Source: Lachnospiraceae bacterium (lineage in GTDB: Bacteria > Bacillota > Clostridia > Lachnospirales > Lachnospiraceae). From it: 64,000 bases of DNA. The stretch spans positions 62,001-126,000 of the forward strand of contig CAJTDD010000003.1 of the NCBI GenBank assembly GCA_910574885.1. Reading direction: 5' to 3'. Under the pieces are notes generated by a model. It saw only the letters and a list, made by a program, of their open reading frames with translations, did no database searches and was not told where the DNA came from. A program made the position numbers and the translations under genes. Positions 17,516 through 25,488 of this stretch are shown here, piece by piece (positions within the stretch are counted from its first letter, which is position 1; every line of letters starts with the position of its first letter).

Positions 17516-19426
17516 ATGGCAGTAAAAAAACCAAAACCATATGAAATCGGTGAACTTGATCAGTATCTTTTTGGGCAAGGCAATCATTATGAGATTTATA
17601 AGAAGCTCGGCGCCCATAAGGTGAAGAAGGGCAAGAAGGAAGGCGTGTATTTTGCAGTGTGGGCGCCTCATGCGCGTTCCGTGTCTGTGGTGGGTGATTT
17701 CAATGAATGGAATATGGAAGCGAATCCGATGGTGAGGGAAGAGCCTCTTGGCATATACACTTGTTTTATTCCAGATGTGCAGGAGTATGCTCTGTACAAG
17801 TTCTGTGTGGAGACGTTCCAGGGAGAGTTTGTTTTTAAAGCAGATCCGTTTGGTAATTATGCGGAGTTAAGACCGGGAACGGCATCCAGGGTTGCCGACC
17901 TTACGAAGATTGCATGGACGGACAATGTATGGTTGGAGAACCGTAAGACATGGAAACATACGGAGCAGCCGATGTCGATTTATGAGGCGCATATCGGGTC
18001 ATGGAAGCGCCATCCGGGAAGGGAAGATGAAGGGTTCTATAATTACCGGGAGTTTGCGAAGGAATGTGTCAAGTATCTGAAGGATATGGGGTATACGCAT
18101 GTGGAGCTAATTGGGATTGCGGAGCACCCGTTCGACGGTTCCTGGGGATATCAGGTTATTGGGTATTTTGCACCGACTTCCCGTTATGGAACGCCGGAAG
18201 ATTTTGCATGGATGGTGAATTATTTCCATCGGAATAAGATTGGGGTAATCCTTGACTGGGTTCCGGCGCATTTCCCCAGGGACATCCATGGACTGGCTGA
18301 TTTTGATGGTACGCCTACTTATGAATATGCAGATCCTAAGAAAGGAGAGCATCCTGACTGGGGGACGAAGATTTTTGATTATGGGAAGAATGAAGTGCGT
18401 AATTTCCTGATTTCCAATGCCTTGTACTGGGTAGAGCAGTTCCATGTGGATGGGCTGAGGGTAGATGCTGTGGCGTCTATGCTTTATCTGGATTATGGGA
18501 AACAGGACGGGCAGTGGATTGCGAATAAATATGGCGGCAATAAGAACCTAGAGGCGATTGATTTCTTTAAGCATCTGAACTCGGTGATGCTTGGACGGAA
18601 TCCGGGGGTGGTTATGATTGCCGAGGAATCTACGGCTTGGCCGATGGTTACGGGCAGTGTGGAGGATGACGGCCTTGGGTTCAGCCTCAAGTGGAACATG
18701 GGCTGGATGCATGATTTTACGGAGTATATGAAGCTAGATCCTTATTTCCGAAAGGATCATCACAACCAGATGACGTTTGCTATGAGTTATGCCCATAGTG
18801 AGCATTATATTCTGGTGCTGTCCCATGATGAGGTAGTGCATCTGAAGTGTTCTATGTTGAATAAGATGCCTGGGCTTGGGTTTGATAAATATGCGAACCT
18901 GAAGGTCGGTTATGCGTTTATGATGGGACATGCCGGGAAGAAGCTTCTGTTTATGGGACAGGAGTTCGCACAGCTGCGGGAGTGGAGCGAGGAGAGAGAA
19001 CTTGACTGGTTCTTGCTTGGGGAGGATGAACACAAGCAGATGCAGAACTGGGTGAGAGATCTTCTTCATCTTTACAGGCGCAATAAGGCGATGTATGAGC
19101 TGGACGACAGTTGGGAAGGCTTTGAGTGGATTAATGCGGATGATGCCAGCAGGAGTATCTTTAGTTTTGTGAGACATTCGAGAGGAAAGAAGAAGAATCT
19201 GCTGTTTGTATGTAATTTTACACCGATGCCGCGGGATGATTACCGAGTGGGTGTGCCGCGTAAGAAGCAGTATAAACTGATTATGAACAGTGATGATGTG
19301 CAGTATGGCGGGAAAGGCGAGGAAAGACCTGTAATTTATAAGGCCGTGAAGAAAGAATGTGACGGAAGGCCGTTTTCATTTGCTTATAAGCTGCCGCCGT
19401 ATGGGGTTGCGATTTTTGAATTTTAG
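17516..19426 (+). CDS. glgB: 1,4-alpha-glucan branching enzyme GlgB
   Basis: GH13 glycogen branching enzyme that makes alpha-1,6 branches. From the ATG at 17516 (GAGGGATG upstream) it has 636 residues. Seen in order: an N-terminal CBM48-like domain (VYFAVWAPHARSVSVVGDFNEW), the catalytic barrel with the nucleophile Asp in GLRVDAVAS, the acid/base Glu in IAEEST and the transition-state His-Asp in LSHDEV, and an all-beta C-terminal domain. No other glycogen genes are adjacent. It is monocistronic between two terminators. Confidence 0.96.
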   Translation: MAVKKPKPYEIGELDQYLFGQGNHYEIYKKLGAHKVKKGKKEGVYFAVWAPHARSVSVVGDFNEWNMEANPMVREEPLGIYTCFIPDVQEYALYKFCVETFQGEFVFKADPFGNYAELRPGTASRVADLTKIAWTDNVWLENRKTWKHTEQPMSIYEAHIGSWKRHPGREDEGFYNYREFAKECVKYLKDMGYTHVELIGIAEHPFDGSWGYQVIGYFAPTSRYGTPEDFAWMVNYFHRNKIGVILDWVPAHFPRDIHGLADFDGTPTYEYADPKKGEHPDWGTKIFDYGKNEVRNFLISNALYWVEQFHVDGLRVDAVASMLYLDYGKQDGQWIANKYGGNKNLEAIDFFKHLNSVMLGRNPGVVMIAEESTAWPMVTGSVEDDGLGFSLKWNMGWMHDFTEYMKLDPYFRKDHHNQMTFAMSYAHSEHYILVLSHDEVVHLKCSMLNKMPGLGFDKYANLKVGYAFMMGHAGKKLLFMGQEFAQLREWSEERELDWFLLGEDEHKQMQNWVRDLLHLYRRNKAMYELDDSWEGFEWINADDASRSIFSFVRHSRGKKKNLLFVCNFTPMPRDDYRVGVPRKKQYKLIMNSDDVQYGGKGEERPVIYKAVKKECDGRPFSFAYKLPPYGVAIFEF

Positions 19427-19453
19427 AGGATATTGACTCCTAAGTGAAAAAAT

Positions 19454-19500
19454 GCCTGAGATAGCTGGCGTGAGAGCTTGCTGTCTCAGGCTTTATTATT
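19454..19500 (+). terminator. terminator of glgB
   Basis: GCCTGAGA pairs with TCTCAGGC with a further inner stem, followed by TTTATTATT. Confidence 0.85.
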
Positions 19501-19575
19501 CTTATTGTTTCCTTATTGGAAGGAGACTGCCGACAGGGGATTATGAGATGTAAATATAAAAAATAAGCAAAATAA

Positions 19576-19604
19576 TTGAATTAACCTAAAAATGAGGGTA
19601 TAAT
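19576..19604 (+). promoter_or_regulatory. promoter with internal inverted repeat (HipB-like operator candidate)
   Basis: TTGAAT-N17-TATAAT. The spacer contains TAACCT-N7-AGGGTA (19582-19600), an inverted repeat with 5 of 6 positions matching. That is where an XRE antitoxin would be expected to bind for autoregulation. The operator assignment is inference. Confidence 0.6.
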
Positions 19605-19644
19605 ATAAATAAAAATAGACAAAGTAAGGAAAGGAGGGTGCAAA

Positions 19645-20187
19645 ATGGAGAAGTATGCATTGGAACATCAGGTGACGGGTGAAGAGATCAGGCAGTGCCG
19701 AAAAAGACTTGGACTGTCTCAGGAAGATTTTGCAAGGTTTGCAAATGTTTCAAAGAAGACAGTGGAGCGATGGGAGTACAGCAAGACTCCGATTAGCGGA
19801 CCGATTGTGACACTCGTGAATATTTTGAGAGAACACCCTCAGATTGAGGAAGAGAGAAAGATACCTGAGAGAAAGACAAGGCTTAGGCTGTCTTATATGT
19901 TCCGGGATGAGTTATGTACCGTGATTGATGTGGATGAGAGAAATCGGGATGTGGAGGTGGTTAATTATACGAGGCATCTGCTGAAGCGTGCATTCGGGAA
20001 GATTGAGAAGCCATCTTATCAGCAGTATGAAGAGTTTCTGGAATCCAGATGTTTTCCGCCTACGCGGGATAAGATGAAGCTCGTGCTCCGTGAGTATGAT
20101 ATTCCGTTCTATGATCCTATGATGATTATCGAGAGGACGGAAGGCAGGATGGCAGAGGACGATTTCTGGATACGGGTTGAGAGGTAA
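19645..20187 (+). CDS. XRE regulator with C-terminal HipS-like domain (antitoxin candidate)
   Basis: A 180-residue protein. Residues 1-60 form an XRE helix-turn-helix (IRQCRKRLGLSQEDFARFANVSKKTVERWE). The C-terminal ~100 residues (from about MFRDEL to the end) contain a FLESRCFPPTRDKMKLVLREYDIPFYDP segment resembling the small N-terminal subdomain found in HipA-type proteins and in separate HipS proteins (recognised by pattern, not by search). A strong SD (AAAGGAGGG) and a consensus promoter precede it. The kinase-like gene starts 3 nt after its stop. Likely role: DNA-binding antitoxin and autorepressor. Confidence 0.75.
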   Translation: MEKYALEHQVTGEEIRQCRKRLGLSQEDFARFANVSKKTVERWEYSKTPISGPIVTLVNILREHPQIEEERKIPERKTRLRLSYMFRDELCTVIDVDERNRDVEVVNYTRHLLKRAFGKIEKPSYQQYEEFLESRCFPPTRDKMKLVLREYDIPFYDPMMIIERTEGRMAEDDFWIRVER

Positions 20188-20190
20188 TGG

Positions 20191-21021
20191 ATGATAGAGT
20201 TATTTGAGCAGGACAGGAAGGAAGAAACGAGGCATTCCTCTAAGGGGAATCAGTTGAAGTGGAATCAGGGGGAGTACTGGTATAAAGCGGATTATACGGG
20301 GTATGAGGGGCTTGCGGAGTACATGGTATCGCATTTACTGGGATATTCGTCTCTGGGACGGGAAGAGTTTGTCAGGTATGATACGGAGAAAATCCGGTAC
20401 AGGAATCAATGTTATACCGGATGTAGAAGCCGGGATTTTTTGAAGGCGCCCTCAACAAAGAAGTCTGGGAACTGGCAGATGATTACGCTGGAAAGATTGT
20501 TCTACAGTTACTATGGAGAAAGTCTGTACAGGAGTATTTTCAGAATCAGGGAGCATGAAGAGCGATTGAAGTTTGTGGTGGAGCAGGTGGAACGGATTAC
20601 CGGGCTTTCGGGTTTTGGCAGATATATGTGTAAGCTATTGACCGTCGATGCGTTATTCTTGAATGAGGATCGGCATACGCATAACATTGCCGTACTGTGG
20701 GATGGGGACGTGGGGTATGGCTACTGTCCAATTTTTGATCAAGGAGCGGCGCTTCTTGCGGATACGGCCATGGATTATCCGATGGGGCAGGACGTGATTG
20801 AACTTATGCATAGGGTGGAAGCAAAGAGTTTCTGCCGTTCTTTTGAAGAACAGCTAGATATTGCTGAGACGTTGTATGGAGATGGGATGCACTTTTCTTT
20901 TGGGGAGAAGGAGGTACGGGAATTGCTGGAGAAGGAGGATGTGTATCCGGAGCAGGTGAAGCAGCGGGTGTTTACGGTTCTTTTGCAGCAGAGGCGGAAG
21001 TATGGGTATTTATTTCGGTAG
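20191..21021 (+). CDS. HipA/HipT-like Ser/Thr kinase (toxin candidate)
   Basis: A 276-residue protein with HipA-type kinase landmarks: an N-lobe segment containing WYKADYTGYEGLAEY, the catalytic loop LNEDRHTHN (D and N being the catalytic/metal residues) and a following PIFDQGAALL strand with the metal-binding Asp. It is much shorter than E. coli HipA (about 440 residues) and lacks the N-terminal subdomain, which seems to sit on the partner gene instead. Known HipA/HipT kinases phosphorylate aminoacyl-tRNA synthetases; the target here is unknown. CtkA-like kinases are the main alternative family name. Confidence 0.75.
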   Translation: MIELFEQDRKEETRHSSKGNQLKWNQGEYWYKADYTGYEGLAEYMVSHLLGYSSLGREEFVRYDTEKIRYRNQCYTGCRSRDFLKAPSTKKSGNWQMITLERLFYSYYGESLYRSIFRIREHEERLKFVVEQVERITGLSGFGRYMCKLLTVDALFLNEDRHTHNIAVLWDGDVGYGYCPIFDQGAALLADTAMDYPMGQDVIELMHRVEAKSFCRSFEEQLDIAETLYGDGMHFSFGEKEVRELLEKEDVYPEQVKQRVFTVLLQQRRKYGYLFR

Positions 21022-21041
21022 AGAGATTTTCACAAGATAAC

Positions 21042-21096
21042 ATCCCGCTGTGGAACTGGCGGAAAGTAGGTGTTTCACGGCAGTTCTACAGCGGGA
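21042..21096. other. long near-perfect hairpin between convergent genes
   Basis: ATCCCGCTGT plus GAACTG on the left pair with CAGTTC plus ACAGCGGGAT on the right, about 17-20 bp with one mismatch. There is no T-run, so it is either a poor terminator or a palindromic repeat element. Confidence 0.65.
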
Positions 21097-21135
21097 TAGC
21101 GTCGGTTGTTGTTAAATTTGTGTACGAAGGCTTCC

Positions 21136-21151
21136 TGCCCCGGCAGGGGCA
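21136..21151. terminator. short GC hairpin downstream of the DUF1002 gene
   Basis: TGCCCC-GGCA-GGGGCA, 27 nt past the stop of the minus-strand gene. No T-run follows, so terminator activity is uncertain. Confidence 0.45.
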
Positions 21152-21177
21152 TAAATTAAGGTATGCCTGGGTATACA

Positions 21178-22500
21178 TTATTGTGCGTTTTCTGTATCTG
21201 TTCCGGTTCCGTCGGCATTTGTACCATTTTCGGTATCGGCTGTATTGTTGCTTGTTTCTGCGGCATTTGCCGAATCGTCGGAATCATTTCCGGTTTCTTC
21301 ATCTGTCGGTGTGATTCCGTTGCTGCTGTTATCAGGAGCTTGGTTGTCGGCCATATCGCCGGATTGGTCTGTATTGTCAGAATCGCCGGATTGGTCTGTA
21401 TTGTCAGAATTGCCGGATGCATTTTCTGTATTGTCTTCGCCGTCCTCCATGCTCTCGGTGTCTTCTTTGGATTCGTCCTCGTCTTTGTCGCTGCCGCCGA
21501 AGAGATTCTTGAAGAACCCTGTCACTTTATCCCAGAATCCGCCTTCGTCCTCGTCTTTGTCGGCTTCATTGTCTTTGCCGGAGGCTTCCAATGTGCTGTC
21601 GATTACTGCGTTTTCTCCAAGTACTTCGTCTTTGGTATCGTTGATGATGCCGCCGTCGCCATTATCGGAACCGCCTGTGAAGAAGTTCTTTACGGAAGTC
21701 CACAGGTTTTGGAAGAATCCGCTGTCATTGACTTTGCCTTCCAGATTATCAAGGGTCTGTTTCAGAGAGTTCACATCGTAGTCATACTGGGAAATGTTCT
21801 TCATCAGTGCGCTGATTTGTGCCATCTGCTCTTCGGTCAGTGTTATGCCCTTGTCTTTTGCTGCGTCTGTAACGGCATCCTTTATTTTGTCGGCATCGGT
21901 CAGGTCATTCTCGATGACTTCTTTTTTCACTTCGTTCATCAGTTTCTCGGCGTCTTCTTTGCCGATTGCGTCGGCAAGTGCGCCGGTAGTTACCAGCTCT
22001 TCCGTGGCGGCGGACTTCTGTTCTTCGCTTAAAGTCTCTCCGCTGGCTTTCTCGTATGCCATCATGATTCCGGTCAGTGCGCCTGTGCCGGATACCTCAA
22101 ATGGGGCGGCTGCTACGACGTTGCAGTTCTCTACACCTGAGGTCAGCAGGGTGGATGCAATCATGGAGCTTGTCACAAAGGTCAGGTTCCCTACTTTGAC
22201 CTGGATACCGCCGCTGGTGGTGGGCTCTACGTAGGAACAGCTATAGGTCTGCGTCCCGATTTGGGCTTCGGAGGCGATGCCCTCCATGTATTTCCGTTCG
22301 TCGGTGTTTGTTACTTCGATGGTATTCACAGCCTCGGGTGTGGTTCCGAAGTAGTCGTACATTGATTTTTTCTGTTCGTCTGTCAGGTTTGCCCCGATTG
22401 TGACAACCTTAGCTCCGTCTGCCTGTGCCGCCATGGGAAGGCTGGCGCAGGTGAGTGCGGCTGCTGTGATGATTGGTATTATTTTTTTTATATTTTTCAT
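21178..22500 (-). CDS. secreted DUF1002 protein
   Basis: A 440-residue protein with an N-terminal signal peptide (basic KNIKK, hydrophobic core, likely cleavage after MAAQA). The DUF1002 region spans about residues 30-260, including LTDEQKKSMYDYFG and the GALTGIMMAYEKASGE segment. After it come a linker with two short SGGSDNGD-like and GFWDKVTGFFKNLFGG helices and an acidic Asp/Ser/Asn/Gly tail with repeats of SDNTDQSGD. Family function is unknown. The acidic low-complexity tail is typical of surface-exposed stalks. A promoter candidate (TTGCAA-N16-TATATT) precedes it within 22560-22600. Confidence 0.85.
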   Translation of the reverse strand: MKNIKKIIPIITAAALTCASLPMAAQADGAKVVTIGANLTDEQKKSMYDYFGTTPEAVNTIEVTNTDERKYMEGIASEAQIGTQTYSCSYVEPTTSGGIQVKVGNLTFVTSSMIASTLLTSGVENCNVVAAAPFEVSGTGALTGIMMAYEKASGETLSEEQKSAATEELVTTGALADAIGKEDAEKLMNEVKKEVIENDLTDADKIKDAVTDAAKDKGITLTEEQMAQISALMKNISQYDYDVNSLKQTLDNLEGKVNDSGFFQNLWTSVKNFFTGGSDNGDGGIINDTKDEVLGENAVIDSTLEASGKDNEADKDEDEGGFWDKVTGFFKNLFGGSDKDEDESKEDTESMEDGEDNTENASGNSDNTDQSGDSDNTDQSGDMADNQAPDNSSNGITPTDEETGNDSDDSANAAETSNNTADTENGTNADGTGTDTENAQ

Positions 22501-22604
22501 ATTGTCTGGTGTTTGACCACCGATACCCCCTTTTTGTCTGAGTATTCTGCTTTGAATCTCCCCTAATATAACACATTCTTCTGTATTTGCAAATGAAATA
22601 AGAC

Positions 22605-22928
22605 TTAACTATTTCTAAAGATTTTTTGTAGGCGGCGTTCAAACACGTCTTCATCTATGATCCCCTGCATGCTGCCAAGGAATTTCCCGTTCCGGAAAAA
22701 GACGTATGTGGGAACGGTGTCCGCATCGTAATCGGCGGCGAGCAGAGGGGATTCGTCGATTTCTACCTCACAGAACCGAATCCGCCCCCGGTATTTTCTC
22801 TCTATTTCTTCTACGATGGGTTTCATCATGGCGCATTTTCCACACCAGACGGCGTAGAACATGACGATGACCGGAAGCGGTCCCCGTGTTGTCTCTGTGG
22901 AGAAATTTTGGGATGTTAAATGCTGCAT
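22605..22928 (-). CDS. thioredoxin-family protein
   Basis: A 107-residue thioredoxin fold with the redox motif WCGKC (variant of WCGPC) near residue 29 and the cis-proline loop TVPTYV near 73. Lys in place of Pro in the CxxC motif is seen in some anaerobe thioredoxin-like proteins and may change the redox potential. No signal peptide is seen, so it is cytosolic. The partner reductase is not in the window. It precedes the DUF1002 gene by about 100 nt on the same strand, with a separate promoter candidate between. Confidence 0.9.
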   Translation of the reverse strand: MQHLTSQNFSTETTRGPLPVIVMFYAVWCGKCAMMKPIVEEIERKYRGRIRFCEVEIDESPLLAADYDADTVPTYVFFRNGKFLGSMQGIIDEDVFERRLQKIFRNS

Positions 22929-22967
22929 TGATTACACCTTCCTTGTTGTCAGAATGTTCTTTGCCAG

Positions 22968-23126
22968 TCAGCAGCCGGGATTCAGGGTGCGGTATACTTC
23001 ATCCATGGATTTTTTCAGGCAGAGGAGTTTATTGTGGAGCCCTTTTCTGTGGTAGGTGAATTCGCATATTTTCTGCCGGAGGTTTTTCTTCCTTTTTTTG
23101 TGTCCCATGTGCATGCTTCCAGACAT
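22968..23126 (-). CDS. small basic hypothetical protein
   Basis: A 52-residue ORF, too short for routine calling, between trmB and the thioredoxin gene. The product begins MSGSMHMGHKKRKKN and ends RTLNPGC; it is strongly basic at the N-terminus with three cysteines. A TATAAT lies about 15 nt before the ATG but no good SD is seen; internal ATGs at codons 5 and 7 are alternatives. Coding status is uncertain. Confidence 0.35.
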   Translation of the reverse strand: MSGSMHMGHKKRKKNLRQKICEFTYHRKGLHNKLLCLKKSMDEVYRTLNPGC

Positions 23127-23185
23127 AAGTTCTTCTATATTATATATGCGGGGGGAGGGTGGAGTGTGAATAAAATTATAAACAA

Positions 23186-23839
23186 TTAGTGTTCCCGTAT
23201 GGCAATTAGTTTATGAATCGGATTCCCAAGTGAGGAAAATTTTTCTTCATACTCCGTCATAATATTCCCCTGGTTCATTTCCGTATCATGATGCAAATCG
23301 TAGGTACACCCATCCAGGCGAAAATCCGTCGAAGCGTTTACTTCTGCGACGGAGAAATCAAAGAGCAGGCGGTTGTCTGTCTTAAATTCTATCGTACCCC
23401 CATCTGTCAGGACATTATGGTAACGGGCGAGAAACTCTTTGGACGTAAGCCGTCTTGCGGCATGCCTTGCCTTGGGCCATGGGTCGGAAAAGTTCAGGTA
23501 GATGCGGTCGATTTCCCCGGGAGCAAAGGCTTCTGTGACGCTGCGGGCATCCATGCAGATGAAGCGGATATTTAAAAGCGGCGGCTGGATTTCATGAAGT
23601 TTCTCCACTGCCCGCAAAAGGACGCTTGAGTACCGTTCGATGCCGATATAATTAATCTTTGGATTCTGTGCGGCAAGAGCCAGAAGAAACTGCCCTTTCC
23701 CCATGCCGATTTCCATATGGACTGGATTGGTATTCCCGAAAACTTCACACCATTTCCCCTGGCAGTCCGCTTCATTTTTAACAACTTCTTTACATTCCTT
23801 CAGCACGCTTTCAGCGCGTGGTATATTTCTAAGACGCAT
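23186..23839 (-). CDS. trmB: tRNA (guanine(46)-N7)-methyltransferase TrmB
   Basis: SAM-dependent enzyme that makes m7G46 in the variable loop of tRNAs. At 217 residues it has normal length. Diagnostic motifs are the SAM-binding EIGMGKGQFLLALA, the IGIERYSSVLLRA strand, NFSDPWPKARHAARRLT (catalytic Asp region) and the C-terminal TEYEEKF. It is transcribed divergently from the V-ATPase operon. Confidence 0.95.
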   Translation of the reverse strand: MRLRNIPRAESVLKECKEVVKNEADCQGKWCEVFGNTNPVHMEIGMGKGQFLLALAAQNPKINYIGIERYSSVLLRAVEKLHEIQPPLLNIRFICMDARSVTEAFAPGEIDRIYLNFSDPWPKARHAARRLTSKEFLARYHNVLTDGGTIEFKTDNRLLFDFSVAEVNASTDFRLDGCTYDLHHDTEMNQGNIMTEYEEKFSSLGNPIHKLIAIREH

Positions 23840-24126
23840 ATGCGATTCCCCCTGTTTTCAAGCGTTTCTGTATGTTTCTTAGTTTATAATGGGGGATGGA
23901 AAATGTCAAATAAATATAAGTGTGTGAAAAACGTAACAATTAAAGGTTTTTTTGTTGATTTTTACTATAGAATTTTGAAAAAAATGGAGTATATTATAAT
24001 TGTGTGCAAATCAGCGGGATATACTGGCAAAAACCATGTTATTTTTGTCTGTCTGTATCGGCGGGCGGCTGTAAGAGATATGATATGTTGCACAGATAAG
24101 AATCTTAGAGGAATGGAGGCGGCTCA
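23840..24126 (+). promoter_or_regulatory. intergenic region upstream of the V-ATPase operon
   Basis: No gene is supported here. A perfect TATAAT at 23995-24000 lies in an AT-rich stretch with weak -35 options (ATTTTG at 17 nt, TTGAAA at 14 nt), leaving a 5' leader of about 120 nt before the first ATPase gene. The operon's first SD is GGAGG at 24116-24120. Confidence 0.4.
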
Positions 24127-24438
24127 ATGAACACGGTTGTTAAGAAACTGGCGGATATCGAGGCAACGGCGGAAGCGATTGTGGAGCATGCGCAGGCTCA
24201 GAAGAGTGAGATTGAGAAGAAGATTCAGGCTCAGAGAGATCAGTTCGACAGGGAACTTGAGGACAAGACTCAGAAGCAGTTAGCGCAGATCAGGCAGAAG
24301 GCGGAGGAGAAGATGGAGCGAATCCTCAAGGAGCAGAGGGAGAAGAATTCTTCGACGATCGATAATTTAAAGAAGGAATTTGAGGAAAACCATACTGCCT
24401 ATGCCAGAGAGATCCTGGCGCATATTGTAGAGGTGTAG
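24127..24438 (+). CDS. V-type ATPase peripheral stalk subunit (G/H-like)
   Basis: A 103-residue protein that is almost entirely helical and charged, with heptads of Lys/Glu/Gln (EIEKKIQAQRDQFDRELEDK and similar), as expected for the small stalk subunit that pairs with subunit E. It starts the operon and its stop is followed 3 nt later by the subunit C start. The family has low sequence conservation, so the call rests mainly on position, length and coiled-coil character. Confidence 0.78.
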   Translation: MNTVVKKLADIEATAEAIVEHAQAQKSEIEKKIQAQRDQFDRELEDKTQKQLAQIRQKAEEKMERILKEQREKNSSTIDNLKKEFEENHTAYAREILAHIVEV

Positions 24439-24441
24439 GGC

Positions 24442-25488
24442 ATGGGAAATGTGATGTCATACAGCGGGCTTACCACGAAGATACGGGCGATGCAGGCGAA
24501 GCTTCTTACCAGCCGGGATTATGAGAATATTGCGAATCTGAAAAGCGTGCCGGAAGCCATTGAGTATCTGAAAGGGAAACCTGCCTATACAAGATATGTG
24601 GAACAGATGGACATTTCGCTGTATCATAGGGGGAACATGGAGAAGATTCTGTATCAGTCTTTGTTTGACGACTATACGAGGATTTTCCGGTTTGCAGGGA
24701 TGGAGCAGAAGAAGTTCCTGAAAGTATACTGGAAGAGGTATGAGATTGACCTGATTAATTATTGTCTCCGTATTGTATTTAACCACTATGATATGCCGTT
24801 TGATATTGCTTATAAGAAGGAATTTTTTGATAAATATTCCCAGATTTCCATTGATAAGCTGATTACGTCGCGGAATGTGGAGGAATTGATTGATAACCTC
24901 AAGGGTACGGAATATTATGCGCCGCTTCAGGCTGTCAGGGAGATGGAAGGGGCGACGCTGTTCGATTATGACCTGACTCTTGACTTGTATTATTTTTCCG
25001 AAATGTGGAGGAAGAACCGGCGTATCCTTAGCGGCAAGGAGCGGGAAATGTATGTGCGGGATATCGGCATGAAGATTGACCTGTTGAATATCCAGTGGAT
25101 TTACCGGGCAAAGAAGTACTATAATAAGCTGCCGCCGGATATTTATTCTATGACGATTCCTGTTCAGTACAGGCTTAGTGTAGATGAGTTCAAGAGCCTT
25201 GTGGAGACTCCCACCGTAGAGGAGTATGAGAAGCGGCTGGATGAAACCTATTATGCCAGGAGATATGCGGATATCAGCGGGAAGACGCTTGAGGCTACAT
25301 ATAAGGAGTGTCTGCGGCGGCAGTATATGATTGACCGGAGGCGCGACCCGTATTCGATTGCCACTGTGAATACATATCTGTTTTTAAAGGAAGAAGAGAT
25401 TTATAAACTAACTACTGCCCTTGAATGTATCCGCTACGGTTTATCTTCAAGAGAAACGTTAGGATACTTAGGAGGTGTGATGCAATGA
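24442..25488 (+). CDS. ntpC: V-type ATPase subunit C
   Basis: Central-axis coupling subunit (C/d) that sits on the K ring and connects it to the D/F shaft, 348 residues. The AC39-type start (SYSGLTTKIRAMQAKLLTSRDYENIA) is recognisable, followed by aromatic helical repeats (YWKRYEIDLINYCLRI and RRDPYSIATVNTYLFLKEEEI) near the C-terminus. Its last codons overlap the start of subunit I (ATGA), showing tight translational coupling. Confidence 0.9.
   Translation: MGNVMSYSGLTTKIRAMQAKLLTSRDYENIANLKSVPEAIEYLKGKPAYTRYVEQMDISLYHRGNMEKILYQSLFDDYTRIFRFAGMEQKKFLKVYWKRYEIDLINYCLRIVFNHYDMPFDIAYKKEFFDKYSQISIDKLITSRNVEELIDNLKGTEYYAPLQAVREMEGATLFDYDLTLDLYYFSEMWRKNRRILSGKEREMYVRDIGMKIDLLNIQWIYRAKKYYNKLPPDIYSMTIPVQYRLSVDEFKSLVETPTVEEYEKRLDETYYARRYADISGKTLEATYKECLRRQYMIDRRRDPYSIATVNTYLFLKEEEIYKLTTALECIRYGLSSRETLGYLGGVMQ

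Noticed and set aside
21163-22234. Plus-strand hydrophobic ORFs opposite the DUF1002 gene
   Set aside because: They are antisense shadows of a well-supported secreted protein; Val/Phe/Cys-rich with no SD.
24001-24126. Riboswitch in the V-ATPase leader
   Set aside because: I looked for long complementary arms or known consensus boxes and found only short, weak pairings.
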